From Planctomycetaceae bacterium UBA6172 (GTDB lineage: Bacteria; Planctomycetota; Planctomycetia; Pirellulales; Pirellulaceae): a stretch of 6,025 bases of DNA. The stretch is from the NCBI GenBank assembly GCA_002422955.1, contig DITY01000262.1, forward strand, positions 8,644 through 14,668, read 5' to 3'. The translations under genes and the position numbers were made by a program. Below the pieces are notes generated by a model. It was not told the DNA's origin. It made no database searches and saw only the letters and a list, made by a program, of their open reading frames with translations. Below, in pieces: positions 5,916 to 6,025 of the stretch (position 1 is its first letter; each line of letters opens with the position of its first letter).

Positions 5916-6025
5916 GGGGACTCATCCAGTTTGTCGGACGCCAATCGCAGCGCTTCAATATCCTCCAGCGAGACCGCATCGGATTTCATCAGGCTTAGTA
6001 CCACGGAACGGGCCGAACCGCCAAA
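5912..6025 (-). CDS. C-terminal end of a BlaI/MecI-family transcriptional repressor (truncated by window edge)
   Basis: Reading in from the right edge on the minus strand, 37 residues run to TGA 5914-5912. They begin FGGSARSVVLSLMKSD and continue VSLEDIEALR. This is the BlaI/MecI C-terminal dimerisation region: the F-x-GS-A-xx-L/V-xx-L-L/M motif followed by a D/E-rich helix. Family members are small winged-helix repressors of about 120-140 residues that bind dyads upstream of their own operon. The DNA-binding domain and promoter lie outside the window. Its stop overlaps the M56 protease start by 4 bp (ATGA), the usual repressor-protease arrangement. The residual sequence is short, but with its partner alongside the identification is good. 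Confidence 0.82.
   Translation of the reverse strand, partial: FGGSARSVVLSLMKSDAVSLEDIEALRLASDKLDESP

Noticed and set aside
1..6025. tRNA, rRNA, CRISPR array, insertion sequence or transposase
   Set aside because: No cloverleaf with CCA-type ends, no spaced direct repeats, and no transposase motif or paired terminal repeats were seen on either strand.

Overview
The window looks like chromosomal DNA of a planctomycete, probably of the Pirellulales type. This is an inference from three things: GC-rich sequence, loosely packed genes on both strands with sizeable gaps, and the gene types present (a BlaI/M56 pair, a secreted phosphatase carrying a c-type heme motif). No rRNA, tRNA or marker gene is present to prove it.

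Layout, left to right. Bases 1-240 hold the 3' end of an unrecognised plus-strand gene. A gap (241-463) follows, with a candidate promoter, a nested inverted repeat and a tiny ORF behind a strong Shine-Dalgarno sequence. A complete plus-strand Old Yellow Enzyme-family NAD(P)H:flavin oxidoreductase (464-1549) comes next. It converges on a minus-strand gene (1606-2646) for an exported protein that joins a tyrosine/dual-specificity phosphatase domain to a C-terminal CxxCH heme-binding, cytochrome c'-like helical domain. Upstream of that lies a decayed 3' remnant of the undecaprenyl-diphosphatase gene uppP (about 2871-3141, minus strand). It abuts a minus-strand GT4 glycosyltransferase (3187-4293). 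About 500 bp without a convincing gene (4294-4793) separates this from a minus-strand regulatory pair: a BlaR1-like M56 membrane metalloprotease (4794-5915) and, just upstream and overlapping by 4 bp, the C-terminal end of a BlaI/MecI-family repressor (5912-6025, cut by the window edge).

How the genes work together. The only clear operon is blaI-blaR1-like: a repressor plus a membrane protease that would inactivate it on a signal. The protease has no penicillin-binding sensor domain, so the signal is probably not a beta-lactam bound the classical way. The glycosyltransferase and the uppP relic both point to envelope polysaccharide biology, but the relic cannot be functional as it stands. The oxidoreductase and the phosphatase-heme protein are single-gene units with no visible link to each other. 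The most unusual item is the phosphatase-cytochrome fusion.
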